Program-made: the position numbers and the translations under genes
Shown: piece by piece, positions 13,168 to 25,330 of the stretch
Numbering within the stretch: the stretch's first letter is position 1
Layout: the number at the start of each line of letters is the position of its first letter
The notes under the pieces: generated by a model
What the model was told of the DNA's origin: nothing
Database searches by the model: none
What the model saw: only the letters and a program-made list of their open reading frames with translations
Assembly (NCBI RefSeq): GCF_902635505.1
Contig: NC_045430.1
Span: 110,163,925-110,227,924, forward strand
Length of the DNA stretch: 64,000 nt
Direction of reading: 5' to 3'
Source of the DNA: Sarcophilus harrisii
Lineage: Eukaryota; Chordata; Mammalia; Dasyuromorphia; Dasyuridae

Positions 13168-13520
13168 TTGGGAGACCACTCTTAAGCAGATTAGTGAGCC
13201 ATAAAAGGTTCTAGCTGCTATGATTACATTCACTTTGGAATAGTAGAACCCTTCAAAGCAGTATTTTTTATTTGCCTCTGGGTTAGACCAGTTTAAAAAT
13301 TCTGGTCTTCCATAATTCTTCAGTTCATCCTTCCAGTTGGGAAAAAAAAAAACTACCCTCCCCATCAGCCCCTCTGCTGATTAAAGGTTATACAATAAGT
13401 GAATATGTTGTCTCTTCTATTAGAATATAAATGGAATTTCTCTTTCTATCTCTTGCTGTTGAGCTTGTTGATAATATATAGAAATTCCAATAAACTCTAT
13501 CCTCTATTAGAAAATAAACC

Positions 13521-13682
13521 TGGGGGCAGCTAGGTGGCACAGTGAATAGAGCACCAGCCCTTAAGTCAGGAGGACCTGAGTTCAAATCTGAACTCAGACA
13601 CTTAACACTTGGTAGCTGTGTGACCCTGGGCAAGTCACTTAACCCCAATTGCCTCAGCAAAAAAAGAAAAGAAAAGAAAAGG
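13521..13682 (+). repeat. WSINE/WALLSI-type SINE, full length
   Basis: A near-complete tRNA-derived SINE: gggcagctaggtggcacagt, box-B-like gagttcaaatctgaact, tgaccctgggcaagtcac, cccaattgcctcagc, then an A-rich tail (aaaaaagaaaagaaaag). It is among the younger repeats here. Confidence 0.88.
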
Positions 13683-13744
13683 AACCTGATGGCAGGGGAT
13701 CACTTCACTTTAGCCTTTGAACATCCCCAACATTTCTGTGCTTA

Positions 13745-13960
13745 ATAGATAGAGTACAGAACCTGGGATCAAGAAAACCCGAGTTCAAATCAACCTCAGA
13801 TACACTTGGGGAAATCAGGTAATTGCTGTCTGCCTCAGTTTCCTCATCTATAAACTGAAGATAATTTCCCTTGCTCCCAGAATTGGTGTGAGATAAAATG
13901 AGATATTTGTAAAATGATCTGCAAACTTAGAAATTCCATATAAATACTAGCTATTACTGT
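13745..13960 (+). repeat. MIR-type SINE
   Basis: tgcctcagtttcctcatct is followed by gataaaatgagatatttgt and ctagctattac, the usual MIR 3' half. Confidence 0.65.
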
Positions 13961-13969
13961 TTTCAGCAT

Positions 13970-14470
13970 TTGACTTTTGAACACCTCTTTTTTCTGGATA
14001 TTGTTCTCAGCTTTTGTGACACTGTTCTCTTGCATTTTTTGCTTGGCCATTCCTTCTCACCTTTGGATCCTGAGCTTCAACTCATCCCCATTTGTATATT
14101 TACCACGTCTTGTGTTCTAGGATCTTTCCTTCTCCACCAAGGAGCTTCCATTCTAATGGACAAGTTTGTTTTCTATTACTTCCCGTCATGTACCATGTAT
14201 GTTCTAGCCAAACTGGTATGCTTGCTGTTCCTTCCTTTCCCCTTCCTTTATTTAGAGAATACTTTCTCTAAATAGTGATCTCTCCCTCCTTACCTTTACC
14301 TCTTAGTATCCTTTGTTTTCCTTTGCTTTCCTTGATGATCCCAACTTATTTAGAGCTTTAGCATTCCTGACATTCTTATAGAACTCTATCAAGCTTTTGT
14401 ATTTATCATTTGTTACATGTTCTTACTTCTGTCCTTGATATCTAGATTGATAGGTGAATTCTCTCTGCAG
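13970..14470 (+). repeat. L2 LINE fragment
   Basis: Decayed L2 3' text, including ccaaactggtatgcttgctg and terminal segments about stays of a few hundred bases. No intact frame remains. Confidence 0.45.
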
Positions 14471-14504
14471 TCACACTGGGCTTTTAAAATGACTCCTATT
14501 TTAA

Positions 14505-14745
14505 CAACTTAGAAAGACAAGATCTCTGATCTACACAATTCCAGAGGTCAAATGATGAAAAATAATGCTCACCTTCTGACAGAGAAGAGAACTCAAGATA
14601 CAGCTGAGCCATACATTTTTGAATCTGACCATTGTGGGAATTTGGCTTGCTTGACCATTTATATCTGTTAAAAGATTTTTTCCCCTTTAATTGGGAGGAA
14701 GGAGGTGGAAGGGAGAGAATATAAATGCCTTCTAATGACTTCCAT
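14505..14745 (+). repeat. Marsupial interspersed repeat, family not named
   Basis: Text aagatctctgatctacac, ccagaggtcaaatgatga and ttgtgggaatttggcttgc resembles a repeat I recall from marsupial genomes, but I cannot name its family with confidence. Confidence 0.4.
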
Positions 14746-15011
14746 TTTTCCTCATTAGGCTTTTTTCTTTGTGTTTTCAGAATTTCATTCTTGAGATTTT
14801 TCCCTTTTTTGTCCTCCCTCAGAAACCTTATGCTCTTATTAAGTTTAAAAATGCAGAAAATGAAAAAGGAAAAAAAAACCCTCTGCTTTTCTAAATTCTA
14901 GATTTTGTCTGGTATTTCTGACACAATCTAGGAGAAAATTCACTTTTTACCTGTTCACTTAAAAAAGTACAGGAGAAGCTCAAGAACATCTGACAGGGAA
15001 GCTGAATCATC

Positions 15012-15425
15012 CTAAGAGTAAGAACAACAATTTTGGAGAGAGGATACCCCAATTCTTTTGTATCCCCCGTGGGTACCCAATTCTATCTTAGGGTTCCAAA
15101 GATTTACTTCTGACAGTACTTCATTTTGTGAATATGACTCAATAGACCTGGCTAGCTTTACTGTCTTGTGAGCTCTATGTTTCCTGGTACTGGTCTTTGG
15201 TATTTCCCAAACCTTCTTGAATCTGTTGACATTCTGTAGCAACCACTTTCTGTTGATGAGAATCAGATCCAGAGAATAATTTCTTCTTGTTAGTTCCTGC
15301 ACTTTTTGAATGATAATTTCATTCAAGCATTTCAAGAAGTTTTTAGCTACTCTGTTTTGAGTAGTGAGTGTGATTCGGGAGATGATATGGGATAATTGAT
15401 ATCCTTCCATTGCTATCATGATTTC
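15012..15425 (-). repeat. L3/CR1 LINE fragment (endonuclease end)
   Basis: The - strand frame has FLKCLNEIIIQKVQELTRRN followed by YSLDLILINRKWLLQNV. This matches the FLECxDxNFLxQxxxEPTR and LLDLxLTNxExLVxxV pattern near the end of the CR1-clade endonuclease domain. The frame is open for over 130 codons but is a fragment. Confidence 0.7.
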
Positions 15426-15429
15426 TTTT

Positions 15430-15560
15430 TTTTTTTCTTTTTTTTTGCTGAGGCAATTGGGGTTAAGTGACTTGCCCAGGGTCACACAGGTAGGAAGTGT
15501 TAAAGTGTCTGAGACCAGATCTGAACTCCTGGATTTCAGGGCTGGTGCTCTATCCACTAT
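15430..15560 (-). repeat. WSINE-type SINE inserted in the L3
   Basis: A T-rich head (the antisense A tail) is followed by gctgaggcaattggggttaa, gcccagggtcacacagg and tgctctatccactatgg. Short matching flanks (gatttctttt on both sides) suggest a target duplication. Confidence 0.8.
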
Positions 15561-16029
15561 GGATTTCTTTTAAACTCCTATTCTTTCTCCTATATTCTTT
15601 TAATCTATTACCTCCTGTTCAGGCAGCTCAAATTATAGTGTAAAAATTAACTTCTTTTTCTGCCTCCATTGATCTTTATTTAAAAGCTCCTATGATCCCT
15701 CTCTTTGTTCTTGATTATTCATATGAATGTAAAAGGTATATACATTCGGATCCAAATTTCTTTCATAGACTTTGTCCTACCAAGTCTTCATAATAGCCAT
15801 GTGGTCAGAGTTGTTTCTTTGCATTATACTCTCTAGTTCATCTTGCTACTTGGATTTTTACTATTGGCTCCATCTCCATTCTTGAATTTTTTCTCTTTAG
15901 AAATCTAAAGATATTTCAGTAGCTAATTCTTCTTTCAGTGTGTCTTATTTCTACTTTAAAATTTTAGATTTTCAATTCCTTTCAGTATCTTTGTTCCTTC
16001 TTGATCCTGTCAAGTCAAAAGGTCCATTA

Positions 16030-16215
16030 AATTGTAGGCTCTTTGAGGGTATGCACTGTTTATTTGCCTTGCCTTTTTTTGTATGTGTCATGTTTAGTAC
16101 AGTGCCTGGCATGTAATAAGCACTTAACAAATGCTTGAAAATCAATTTATACGGTGGCGGGCTTATAATTTATACCGTGCCTAGTGCTTAATAAATGTTT
16201 ATTGATTGAACAAGG
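16030..16215 (+). repeat. L2 3' end fragments
   Basis: taggctctttgagggtatgc, cagtgcctggcatgtaataa and a second copy of the cttaataaatgtttattgat end form the typical L2 tail. Confidence 0.6.
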
Positions 16216-16664
16216 GTTGGTATTCGTTGCATTGGGTGAAATCTGACTGTAAACTGACAAAATCACTAGAGGGGGCTGTGAGCATCTGCAGTGATTTAGA
16301 AAAAGCTCGAGTTTGGTTTGTTGGAGATCTTTTGCCTCCAACAAGTCACTTTGTTGTGCTCCTATCCCTTTCCTGCTATCCTCTTCCTAAAGGACTTGTC
16401 AGGCAAGCTCGAGGTTAGAATACTTCTGAGACATTTAACTATTTCTATTCCTTTTACCCAGGCCCTTTAGACATTTTCAGTGAAAGACTCTCCATTCTCC
16501 CTCGTAGGTGAGTTAAGGCAACTTGGTTGAATTCACTTCTTTCCTTCTTTATGCTAAGTCAGAATGTCTCTTTGTTTGTCTTTGTCTTTCCTTCCCTCTG
16601 TTTTTCTGTCTGTCTCTCACCAGTATTGTCTCTCTCACTGAGGAAGGGATGCAGGGATGTGCTT

Positions 16665-16745
16665 AATCAATTCCTACCAATCTGAGCTGATTGTTAAATT
16701 TTTAGTTTAAATTTTGGAAATCTGCAAACACTACAAATCAGAATT
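16665..16745 (-). repeat. Unassigned dispersed element X, copy 1
   Basis: On the - strand it reads ctgatttgtagtgtttgcag and, about 20 nt later, aaatttaacaatcagct. The same two blocks in the same order recur at 18950-19050, 25950-26050 and 50418-50495. Confidence 0.6.
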
Positions 16746-18470
16746 TGATTTGTTCTTCTGTTAATTATCTGAACTTAAGTGGTAGAGAAAGTGTCAGTAA
16801 TGCAGGGTAAACTTAAACGTGTCATGCATATATATTTTTTTTTTTCAGAGAACTAGTTGTTAAAGATTTACAAGCACATCCTATAGTTGAGAACATGGGT
16901 CTTCTACCAGACACAGGACAAGTACATATGGAAATTTTGTTTTATTGCAACAATTTTCTTTACCTCTGTCATCTATGGATAACTGGCAGTGAGAAAAAAA
17001 GGAAAAACTTTCCCCCTAGCACTTAGGGTATGCTCTTTCCTTTCCTGCATCAGTTTTTGGTTCAAGCATAGGTTTGAGTAGATTCAAATTTAAAGTGGGG
17101 ATGAGGCACAACAAAATGATAAAACCATTGAGTTCCCATCTGAATTCAGCATAACAGTCAGATAAATTGGCATTTCTTTTATTGCTAATCTTGGTCAAGC
17201 GGATCACTCTTAGGGAATTTTGAATTTGCTTCTCCTATGACTTCAGGAAATTCTAGTCTGGATTCTAGTTGCTAAACTTCTGGAGCAAGTTATAAATACA
17301 TCTTGAAATTTTCAGTTATAACTATCTCCAATATTTCTTTACCTAATGGGGGTCATTAGCAGGAAAAAATAAACACAGAGGTATATGAACACAGAGGCCC
17401 AAATGAATGGGCCACATTTTAGTCCTGGAAGAGGAAAACCCAAGGCCTGCCCCTATTCAGAGGTTTCTAATAGGCCTCTCTCACTCAGAAACAGCCAGGT
17501 AGGAAATAGAAAGAGGCTCACTTTGGTTGATTAATACATTTTAAATGATCCCAGTTTTTGGCTCAGCAGCCAGTTTTCACCAAAAGTTAGCAGACTGGAA
17601 CTAGTTACAGAATGTGTACACATGCCCTAAATCAGGGAGAAGGGTACTTCCATTACACATCACTGTGCCTTTATAAAAGCAGAGTTTTTAACCTCTTTTC
17701 TATGGCCTGGCAGCAGGCAGAGGACACTGTGTGCGCTATGGGAATGGCACTTCATTGATTGGGAGCCCATTGCACTGACAAAGGGAAGGTATGGAAATGG
17801 TAGTGAGGAAGAGTGACTGCTTATTCTTATTTCTTCCTCTTTGCCTTGTGTATTGGGGACCTGAGAGGAGAGGCCCACCAAATTGTCTAGAACATACCCC
17901 ATTAGTAAAAAATTTTTGTGCATGTACCCTGAATATAAATATGTATAAAATCTCTATTTTTTTATTTATAAATTCTATAATTTATACTGTTGATTATATT
18001 ACCATACTACTCTATTGTTACCTTATAAATGTGGACAAAATGCACATTTAAAAAGGATGAAAAATATTAAGGTCAAACTCAGGAAGTTATAGTGTGAGAC
18101 ATTATGGGGATGATATTAGAGTCAGTAGATATAAATGAAAAGGCAGCAGGTATGGGGGCAGATTATTTTCAGTGGATTAGAATTCTGTATCACAAAGATA
18201 TAGAAAGTTGAGAAGGTAAGAGTGAATAGGGCGAAGAGAAGTTGCAAGTGTAAAAATTTAAGAAGTCCTGGTATAGACTATGGTGGGGCACACATTGTAC
18301 TAGATACATGCCCTTGCTAGTAGGAAGAAGAGCAGAACTATGGACCAGGTCTGCAAAATGGTGTGGTGTCCTTTAAGGTATGTATGCCTGGACATAGCTA
18401 TTGGCTTTTCTCCTTCTTATTGATCTGCCTCATCCCTACTCCCATTCTCACTACTATTAGCCCTTCTGGA
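16746..18470. other. Intergenic, nothing recognised
   Basis: No gene or named repeat was recognised. The short frames at 17016-18051 lack codon bias, splice context or family motifs. Confidence 0.5.
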
Positions 18471-18949
18471 TTTATAGAGTGGCAATCTTGGAAAGTGATA
18501 CCATCATCCTTACTTTGTCATCACTAGTGTCTGAAGGGCTGTCATCAACAAGTTCTTCCTCTAGTCCCATGTCAGTCCAAGTTTCTAGCTCTGCTCCTGC
18601 TTTATATTGTCCCTGGGATTCAAAATCATCAATCCCTGAGGAAAAATCACATGTGATGTCGATATCTTACTCTGCCTTACTATTCATTGTGCTCTCTTGC
18701 ACCCTTTGCTCTCTTAAACTACTTCATCCTCTTTCTATACTTCTCATGTTTTTTTTTTTTTCTGTTACTTATATAAACATTAGCTTCCTTCAGACTAGTG
18801 TTAAGACTCCAAGGAATTTGTGATTAGCCAATCAGAGGGTGGGAAAGACTAAAAATAATATATGTATAACATACTTTTAAGTATAGTCAGTATTATTAAT
18901 ATTTGTTCCATCTCTTTTTTATTTCAAGATAATTAGCAATAAATCAAGC

Positions 18950-19060
18950 TCTGATTTGTAGTGTTTGCTGAGTTATACAAAGTTTGTATAATTTTTCTGA
19001 GTTATAAATGCTCACACTGAAAATGTAGCAATCAGCCTAGGTTGGTTGGAGCTGACTCAA
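18950..19060 (+). repeat. Unassigned dispersed element X, copy 2
   Basis: ctgatttgtagtgtttgctg, then gttataaatgctcacactga and gtagcaatcagcc. It is the longest copy and may extend to about 19080 (gttggagctgactcaa). Confidence 0.6.
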
Positions 19061-19064
19061 TCCT

Positions 19065-20700
19065 GCATTCCTCCTTCCACAAGAGGACTATAAGAGGTAA
19101 TCAAAACAGGTGTCAAACCTTGAAAATAGACCTTCTATCTTTGGAGGTTCTAAGGCTCAGGTTTTTCAATAGAGATGAGTCCTCTTTAGTGTAGATTCTC
19201 TGTATAAATCATATATGCTTATCAACAGAAAAAAGAGATAAGTGAAGAGAATTAAGAATAATATATATTTTTAAATTTGGGGCATTAGAAATATTAAGCA
19301 AGTAGGTGGGCATGAGGGGTGAGGAAGGGAAGAGTAGGTAATCTTAAAAGCTACACTCCTGTCTAAGAATACTGAGAATCTGGATGGGAATGAATACTTT
19401 TAAAAGTGTAAACTTCCCCCAGCCCAATCTTTCACTCCTTCAAATACATATACACATAAACACATTTACAGGGTTTATTAAATTAATCTAGAAACTAGAA
19501 GGTATTATGAATAGGTATTGGTGAATCTTTGCTAACAAAGAGTAAGGAAGGAGAAGGAAGAAAAACTACAGTGATAATTAAACTAGGTTAAGGATGTAAT
19601 TATGCACTAAAGTCAGTAGTTGAATGTATTCATAAGATTGGAATTTTAATGATCTCTAGGTTTATAAGTCAGAGTGTGTATCTGTGTGCATGTATGAATA
19701 AATGTACAAAAACAGTTTAGAAAAACCATTTAATCAAACATTTCCTTTGAAAATCTGACTTGCAAAATTTCTAAGAAAGGGACACAAATGTACCAGAGTA
19801 ATGGCACAGTGTACACATAAATGGATTATTTTGGAAAAAAATATCTGAAGATTGTATCATCTAACAAAAGTGTTTTGCCTAAAGGCTCATGAATGTTAGA
19901 TCTCAGGGGCAACTTAAATACCATTGAGGATAGACCCTATATTTTAAAGAAGAAGATACTGATGGAAGTGACTCACACATTTTATAATTCAGTGAAATGT
20001 AATATTAATGCTATTATAATGTAGTTTTGGAGATCTGAATAGGAAAATCTTTAATTAGATCAGCTCTCCGATTAATGCGTATATAGGGCATGAACTTTTG
20101 TTTGGAGTCAAGAAGGTACTTCTCTAATGAGAGTGTTAGCATACTTATTAGTGTGTTGATAAGAGGACACAGACAATTCCTAATCAGTTTTTCAGTAATT
20201 GAGGCTGCTGCCAGGACATTTAGCTGGCTAAAAAGCAGGAGGAAAGACTTTGAATCACTCCTCCTTTGTGCTAGCAGATCAATCTTGGTCCCCCTTTTAA
20301 TTCCCTTTTCTCCTTTCCCCTTGTACCTTACCTAGTGTGGTGGCTAGGAAATGACTTCTCCATCACTATTCTCATGAACTATATGAACAGATGATGGAGA
20401 TTTGCAGCAGAAGCACATGACAGGATGCTTGTACATAACCTAAGCAGAGAGTGCCTTAGAGCAAACTTTTCACAATCAATAGCAGCTTCTAGGACACTTG
20501 ACAAATTCTGTAAACTTGTATATATATGCAGAATAAGAGAAGAACTCACAACAGTATTCTGGGATCTAAACTTCATGTATGAGATAGAGAGATTTTGGTC
20601 TCTTAGACAATATGATCTCAGAATTCTCTCATACTTAGAAGGGATATAGAATATTTGTGATAAAATATGGATTAATTTAACTGAATCTTATGTACTTTCT
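19065..20700. other. Intergenic, nothing recognised
   Basis: AT-rich sequence with scattered short frames at 20090-20650. None resembles a known protein and no repeat family was recognised. Confidence 0.45.
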
Positions 20701-20722
20701 GTTCTGAGATGTTCAGAGATTT

Positions 20723-21290
20723 TTTTTTTTTTTTGAGAAGCAACTCCTACATTGGAAATCAATCATTTTTTTCTTTTTTCTTTTTTTAAAAATTATAACT
20801 TTTTATTGACAGAACCCATGCCTGGGTAACTTTTTACAACGTTATCCCTTGCACTCACTTCTGTTCCGACTTTTCCCCTCCCTTCCTCCACTCCCTCCCC
20901 CAGATGGCAAGCAGTCCTATACATGTTAAATATGTCACATTATATCCTAGATACAATATATGTGTGCAGAACTGAACAGTTCTCTTGTTGCACAGGAAGA
21001 AGTGGATTCAGAAGGTAAAAATAACCCACGAAGAAAAACAAAAATACAAACAGTTTACATTCATTTCCCAGTGTTCTTTCTTTGGGTGTAGCTGCTTCTG
21101 TCCATCATTGTTCAATTGAAACTGAGTTAGATCTTCTCTTTGTCGAAGAAATCCACTTCCATCAGAATACATCCTCATACAGAATCGTTGATGTATATAA
21201 TGATCTCCTGGTTCTGCTCATTTAACTTAGCATCAGTTTATGTAAGTCTCTTCAACCCTCTCTATTCGTCCTGCTGGTCATTTCTTACAG
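20723..21290 (-). mobile_element. 5'-truncated L1, target-site duplication GATGTTCAGAGATTT
   Basis: It has the same L1 3' region as 10841-12220 (matching cagatggcaagcagtcctat and gaacagttctcttgttgcac) but shorter. The flanking 15-mer is at 20708-20722 and 21291-21305. A T-run at the left is the antisense poly(A) tail. Confidence 0.85.
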
Positions 21291-22524
21291 GATGTTCAGA
21301 GATTTAGAGGTAAATGACTTGCCCAAAGTTGTAAATCACAGAGTTGCTAGTCAAACCTAGGTATTTGACTTACCTTTAAAGAGGTAAAAAAGCCCCAAAA
21401 GGTCTTTGGGAGTTTTACTAGATGATTTAAATATTGTTGGCAACCTTCCATGTCAATCTTTGAAGCTTGGATCCTGGATGTTTTTAGCTTTTTAAGCAGT
21501 GTGGGTCTGTAATCTTCCACTTGTTTCTTAATGATGAATTTTATTTCCTCCCTTACCCCGCCTGACAAAATCCTGTTCTTTCTCTCTTGCTAGAAAATCA
21601 AAGGTTGGGATATTATTTAGAATTTCTATAATTGCTGAAAGAGCCTATTTAGACTTTTTGGGATTGTCATTCTACCAGATATCTTGGTAGAAATTCTTCT
21701 CTCCCTCCAACACTCTATAATTCTTTCCCAGTACCATCCCAGTGCTCTGTGCTGGAGAGGTTGTACTTTCAGTTAAGATGTTCCTCAAACTGAAATAGCC
21801 AGTGTGTTATTCAGCATCTGGACAGCTCAGTTCTCCTTTAGGGCTACCTTTACCCAGAGCTTTTAGTAGTAACCCTGAAGAGCCCTCTAGTGGCAATTAC
21901 TTGACAAAACAGCCTTTTTAAGGAAATGTACAAAGCCCTTTAATTTCAGAAAGAAAGCATGCTTATTTGAAACCAGAGTGGGGATTTAAATTATCCCCTG
22001 TTTTCCAAATTTGGTTTAATAGAGGGAGTGGATATTTTTTCGTGGGGAAAAATGAGCATGTTTACTAGGAAATTACAGATTAGAGTCATTCACATATTAT
22101 TTCTTCTTGTTCTCAACTACTGAGCCGGACTTTCTGAGTAAAAGAAGCACTTGGCCTTACTTACTGAGGAACTAATTAAAATGTCCTCTGTTGTCCTTCC
22201 TACTTATTTACCTGAAGATTAAGCATACTTTCTTAGGGGGAAAAGATGGGATTACTTCTCCATTGGTCTATAGTAGACAAGTTATACTTATTTCTTAGTT
22301 TATACTGTGTTATTATGGTGTCATGGTGTTATTAACTGCTCCTTATTGAAGGAAGAGAATTTCCACAAGTTCTTGAGGTAAACATGTCCTTAAGGCTTAC
22401 CTGTAATTATCCAAGATTAGTTTTGTAGAGATAGAATTAAGAATCCAGAATTCCTTCTCAAATTGGGCAGAGCTAGAAAATATTTATAGTGAAATTATAG
22501 CATAATTTAATCCATAATTCTTAT

Positions 22525-22650
22525 GCATTTTCTGAAATTTAGAGAAGTTAAATAACTTGCCCAAAGCCATGCAGTAAATATATGACAAAGTTGAGAGTCA
22601 AAGTCAGGTTTTTGGACTTAAAAATTCAATGCTCTTTATTTAACGACCTT
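22525..22650 (+). repeat. MIR-type SINE fragment
   Basis: gttaaataacttgcccaaag, then gtcaaagtcaggtttttgg and a terminal caatgctcttt block. Confidence 0.5.
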
Positions 22651-22819
22651 TAGATTAGCAAGATGAAGGCAACTAAATAGAAGACCCTTTTGAGCAGAAG
22701 AAAATATTATAATGTGTGGACGATTATGTTACATTATGAATGACTAAATTGGTATTGGAATTATAATGGGAAATTATTACTTTAGACTGTTAACTAATTT
22801 TCTTTTTTTTTTTTCCCCA

Positions 22820-23235
22820 AGTCAAGGGGTGAAGTGTATTGTAATTGTAACACCAGTTGAAGCGGGCTAAGTTCACAAAGAACCAGAAGAAAGGAATCAA
22901 ATTTATCCAGTTATTCATGTAACTGAATTTTATGGCCCAGAAGTAGAACTGAGGAGTGGTCTCAGGAATTTGGTTATCACTGACCAGCAGATTATGTATC
23001 TGACAGTCAGCATGTTTGAAGGACTATCCTAAAGTCCAGAAGACTTTAAAATCTTTGACAAATGGGATTGTTAGAACAATAGCACTCTAAGATCAGGGGA
23101 CCTTAGATTATTGCTATATTCCCCCCAGAAGCTGTACCCTATCATATCTAATTTTCAAGTATTTGCAAATTAAAGTGATAGATTGATACAAATTTGAGAT
23201 TTGAAAAATAAAGATGTTACCTAAAAAAGAAAGTA
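22820..23235 (+). pseudogene. Candidate processed pseudogene, parent unidentified
   Basis: A frame from about 22850 reads protein-like text: VKCIVIVTPVEAG, stop, VHKEPEERNQIYPVIHVTEF, YGPEVELRSGLRNLVITDQQ, IMYLTVSMFEGLS, stop, SPEDFKIFDKWDC, stop. The composition (charged, mixed, few repeats) is that of real protein, while two internal stops break it. A UTR-like stretch follows, with AATAAA near 23207 and a short A-rich end (cctaaaaaagaaag). This order (frame, UTR, poly(A) signal, A tail, no introns) suits a retrocopy of a host mRNA. I do not recognise the protein. Confidence 0.45.
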
Positions 23236-23899
23236 AAATGAATGATTATTTAAAGTATTATGATTAAAGAAGAGGAAATATAATATCTGGTAATTAATAA
23301 TTGAGTCTTCAAAAGTTTCTCAGAAGTTTATTCTATGTTGCTTTCTAGAACAGAATGCATTCATTTGCTGTTGTATATCAATATGCTTTGTGGAAACCAT
23401 ATAAATGGTGGAATAGTTTCCTGTTTCTGTTGCATCTGAGAGATAATGTATGACATCATGTTTTATCATGGGCATTTTAAGTAAATTTTATTCCTTTTTC
23501 TCTTTAAAGCAGAATAAAGGGGAATAATAGTTTTTCCAACTGATTATACAGGTGGCAGTTCCAAAGGCTTCTGATGAGTTTAAAAATTCTTGTTAAAGAA
23601 AGAATAAGATATCATGTGTTCTAATTTGAATCAACTGATGGCCAAATAACAATAATAAGGTTTAGCTCTTTACTATTCCTGTATTTTTGGAGCAATAGTG
23701 GACACTTTTAATCTTCAGACTTTGGCTTAAAACTTTTTATAATGAATTTTAGTTCAGCATTTTTCAGTGTTCTTGCTTCATCTCCCAATCTCTGGTTAAG
23801 CTGTCAGTCAGTGTCTGGCCCTAGAATAAAGGCATCACTAACAATTAAGACATATATTCACTGGTTCCAAATTGATTGAAAGTTCAGTCAGCTAATGAA

Positions 23900-24255
23900 A
23901 TATTAACAAAGGGAAAAATATTATAAAAAATGGGATTTATGCCAGAAATGTAGGGTTGGTCCAATATCAGGAAATTATTGACATACTTGACCATATCAAC
24001 AGCAAAACTAACAGAAATCATATGATTATCTCAAAAGATAAAGAAAAAGCTTTTGGCAAAATACAGTGCCCATTCCTAGGAAGAACACTAGAGAGCATGG
24101 GAATAAATGAAGCTTTCCTTAAAGTGATAAGCAGCATCTGTCTAAAACCATCACCAAGCATTATATGTAATGGGGAGAAGCAAATCAGGTCAAGGAGACA
24201 ATCTTCAATTTTAGTCACATCAAGATCAGGCAGGATTAGGAATGAGATATAAAAT
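23900..24255 (+). repeat. L1 ORF2 fragment (reverse transcriptase)
   Basis: The frame contains ILDHINSKTNRNHMIISKD, KAFGKIQCPF and SIICNGEK, matching L1 RT text (HINK..KNHMIISIDAEKAFDKIQ; IILNGEK). It is an old copy, broken outside this stretch. Confidence 0.8.
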
Positions 24256-24829
24256 ATGATATTACCATAATGTTCAAGATGAGCCAGAACTGACTCAGGC
24301 TGACTCATGTTTCAGGCTTGGGAATGGAAGATGAGTCACATGTATATCCCCATTTGACAAAGGAAAGTTCATTCAACAATAGCATGGAAAATAAATTCAG
24401 CAAAGAAAGGTATTTCAATTAAATGTAGCTTGTCTTGCCTCTGTATTTGCCACAGTGGCACATCTGGTGAAGAGGATATTTGACTCATATGGCAGTGGGG
24501 AAGTCTTTCAAACCCGAGGAACTCAGACTACTCATTGGTTGGGCTTTTATGCCAAGAGTGAACAGGAAGCTACATCAATGATTTGAGCATTAGTTTTCTC
24601 AGCCATTTTTGTGAAAGGTTTCATTAATATTTTAGGAGAAAGTTATTGTACATAAAAGAGATGTTCCAGTCATTTTATACATCTGTGGTAAATTTCTTTC
24701 TGTGTGATGGGGCTCACTTCCATGGTTCTCAGTCAGATTATTAGTAGGGTTACTTCTACCTCATGTAAAGAATGATATGAGTCTCAAGGGAACCAAGCTC
24801 AGCTAAAAAATAGGAAGTATCATCCAACC

Positions 24830-25000
24830 ATGAGGCAGCATTATATATTGGATAGAATGCTGAATTTCAAGACAGAAAAAATGATTCAAATTTCATCTCT
24901 GACACCCCATGTGGCTATTGTAAAATCATTCCATGTCTTTGAATTTTGGACAGCTTGCTAAGACTATAGATTGTAAATAGATTGCAATCTACATAGGTAG
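24830..25000 (+). repeat. MAR1-like SINE
   Basis: gaggcagcattatatattgg, then tttcatctctgacacccc and a CORE-like end (cagcttgctaagactata). Confidence 0.5.
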
Positions 25001-25089
25001 ATGGAGTTTAACATATCTAAGGAAATTATGGGTCCTTGACATATCAAAATATTGTCCTACTATAGGGAGAGAGATAGTTTGGTATGTGG

Positions 25090-25330
25090 ACAATTATAAT
25101 AATAGTTGACATTTATATAATTCTTTAAAGATCACATAATGCTCTATATAAATAGTCTCATTTGATTCTCAATAGCCCCATAATAGGGAAGCTGCTGTTA
25201 TCCCCATTTTACAGAATGCAGCAATTAAGGTTCAGGGGGTTGAGTAACTTATTTGGGATCTCACAGCTATAAAGTATCTATAGTGAGATCTAAATTCAGA
25301 ATCTGGTTTTGGTACGGGATTCTGGGGTCA
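25090..25330 (+). repeat. MIR3/THER1-type SINE
   Basis: ctcatttgattctcaatag, ctgttatccccattttacag and gggatctcacagctat are the usual blocks of this family. Confidence 0.65.

Noticed and set aside
12756-13520. Possible solo LTR around the L1 fragment
   Set aside because: There are AATAAA-like words near the right end, but no matched ends, target duplication or family resemblance. Left as unassigned.
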